From assembly GCA_029251085.1 (NCBI GenBank), contig JAQXDZ010000031.1, positions 1 to 64,000 of the forward strand: a stretch of DNA of 64,000 bases, read 5' to 3'. The stretch comes from Mariniblastus sp. GTDB taxonomy: Bacteria > Planctomycetota > Planctomycetia > Pirellulales > Pirellulaceae. Under the pieces are notes generated by a model. That model saw nothing but the letters and a program-made list of their open reading frames with translations. It did not search any database and had not been told where the DNA came from. A program made the position numbers and the translations under genes. Positions 63,955 through 64,000 of this stretch are shown piece by piece. Position 1 is the stretch's first letter. Each line of letters begins with the position of its first letter.

Positions 63955-64000
63955 ACGTCCGGTGGTTAGCCATCCACGACATCAGCAAAAGATACACAAA
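63951..64000 (+). CDS. Possible start of next operon gene (partial)
   Basis: A GTG at 63951 overlaps the stop codon of the GspL-like gene and stays open to the window edge (start MNVRWLAIHDISKRYT). A rival start is the ATG at 63890 in another frame (MRAKVKAVKQIRNHRKLR), with an AAGGA just upstream. One of them probably begins a GspM-like or other operon gene. Too little sequence is present to decide. Confidence 0.3.
   Translation, partial: MNVRWLAIHDISKRYT

Noticed and set aside
63665-63997. Open frames on both strands across the GspL-like repeat
   Set aside because: They arise because the 15-bp repeat keeps several frames free of stops; translations are pure KLKRT or RRPLS repeats.

Overview
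The window looks like a chromosomal segment of a marine planctomycete, probably in or near the Pirellulaceae. The evidence is lineage-typical gene content: a PSCyt1-DUF1549-DUF1553 protein paired with a DUF1501 protein, a Pirellula/Verrucomicrobium-type heme-binding protein with HEAT repeats, three secreted formylglycine sulfatases, a mitochondrial-like (spd-type) EF-G, a eukaryote-type HisA, and membrane proteins beginning with the 'NPFxxxxNPYQ' style of N-terminus. Base composition looks even and near balanced by eye. I see no integrases, transposases, CRISPR arrays, rRNA or recognisable tRNA genes, so this is mostly core chromosome with some lineage-specific accessory genes. Taxonomy is inferred from gene content only.

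Layout. 1-8.8 kb: the start of tsaD (runs off the left edge), a large secretin-N-domain-like exported protein, a Crp/Fnr regulator followed by a small membrane protein with a C-terminal zinc-finger-like motif, a PH-like membrane protein, nrdR, and moaC with a long-chain polyprenyl diphosphate synthase. 9-18.8 kb: an HTH-receiver protein, an SGNH-Dabb fusion, eukaryote-type hisA, an NTF2-like membrane protein, enolase, a sulfatase, ribE-rsmA and a membrane protein. 18.8-27 kb: a two-gene nucleotide-sugar unit (an atypical GalU-like protein and a GHMP-kinase/UDPGP fusion), a TerC-family protein, hemL and a DUF3754 protein. 27-34.3 kb: the DUF1549/DUF1553-DUF1501 pair, a second sulfatase, and rpmF (L32). 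35-46 kb: a TolC-like lipoprotein, a small lipoprotein, a third sulfatase, an alpha/beta-hydrolase-SGNH double esterase, an exported archaemetzincin and fusA. 46-54.5 kb: the heme-binding HEAT protein, an NfeD/ClpP-class membrane protease, a thioredoxin-trypsin fusion and an exported coiled-coil protein. 54.9-64 kb: a type II secretion-like operon in the order E-F-G-H-I-J-K-L, continuing off the right edge.

How the genes fit together. The sulfatases, double esterase, SGNH-Dabb protein and the DUF1549/DUF1501 and heme-binding proteins suggest breakdown of sulfated and acylated polysaccharides in the periplasm or at the cell surface. The type II secretion-like operon and TolC-like lipoprotein could move proteins or small molecules across the outer membrane, but no secretin with a beta-barrel domain is visible. 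Housekeeping genes (tsaD, eno, fusA, rpmF, rsmA, ribE, moaC, hemL, hisA) are scattered singly or in pairs rather than in the large operons of model bacteria, as is usual in planctomycetes. The observations I find most worth following are the kinase/UDPGP fusion with its GalU-like partner, the eukaryote-type HisA, the exported archaemetzincin, the thioredoxin-trypsin fusion, the hairpin in the fusA leader and the charged repeat tail on the GspL-like protein.
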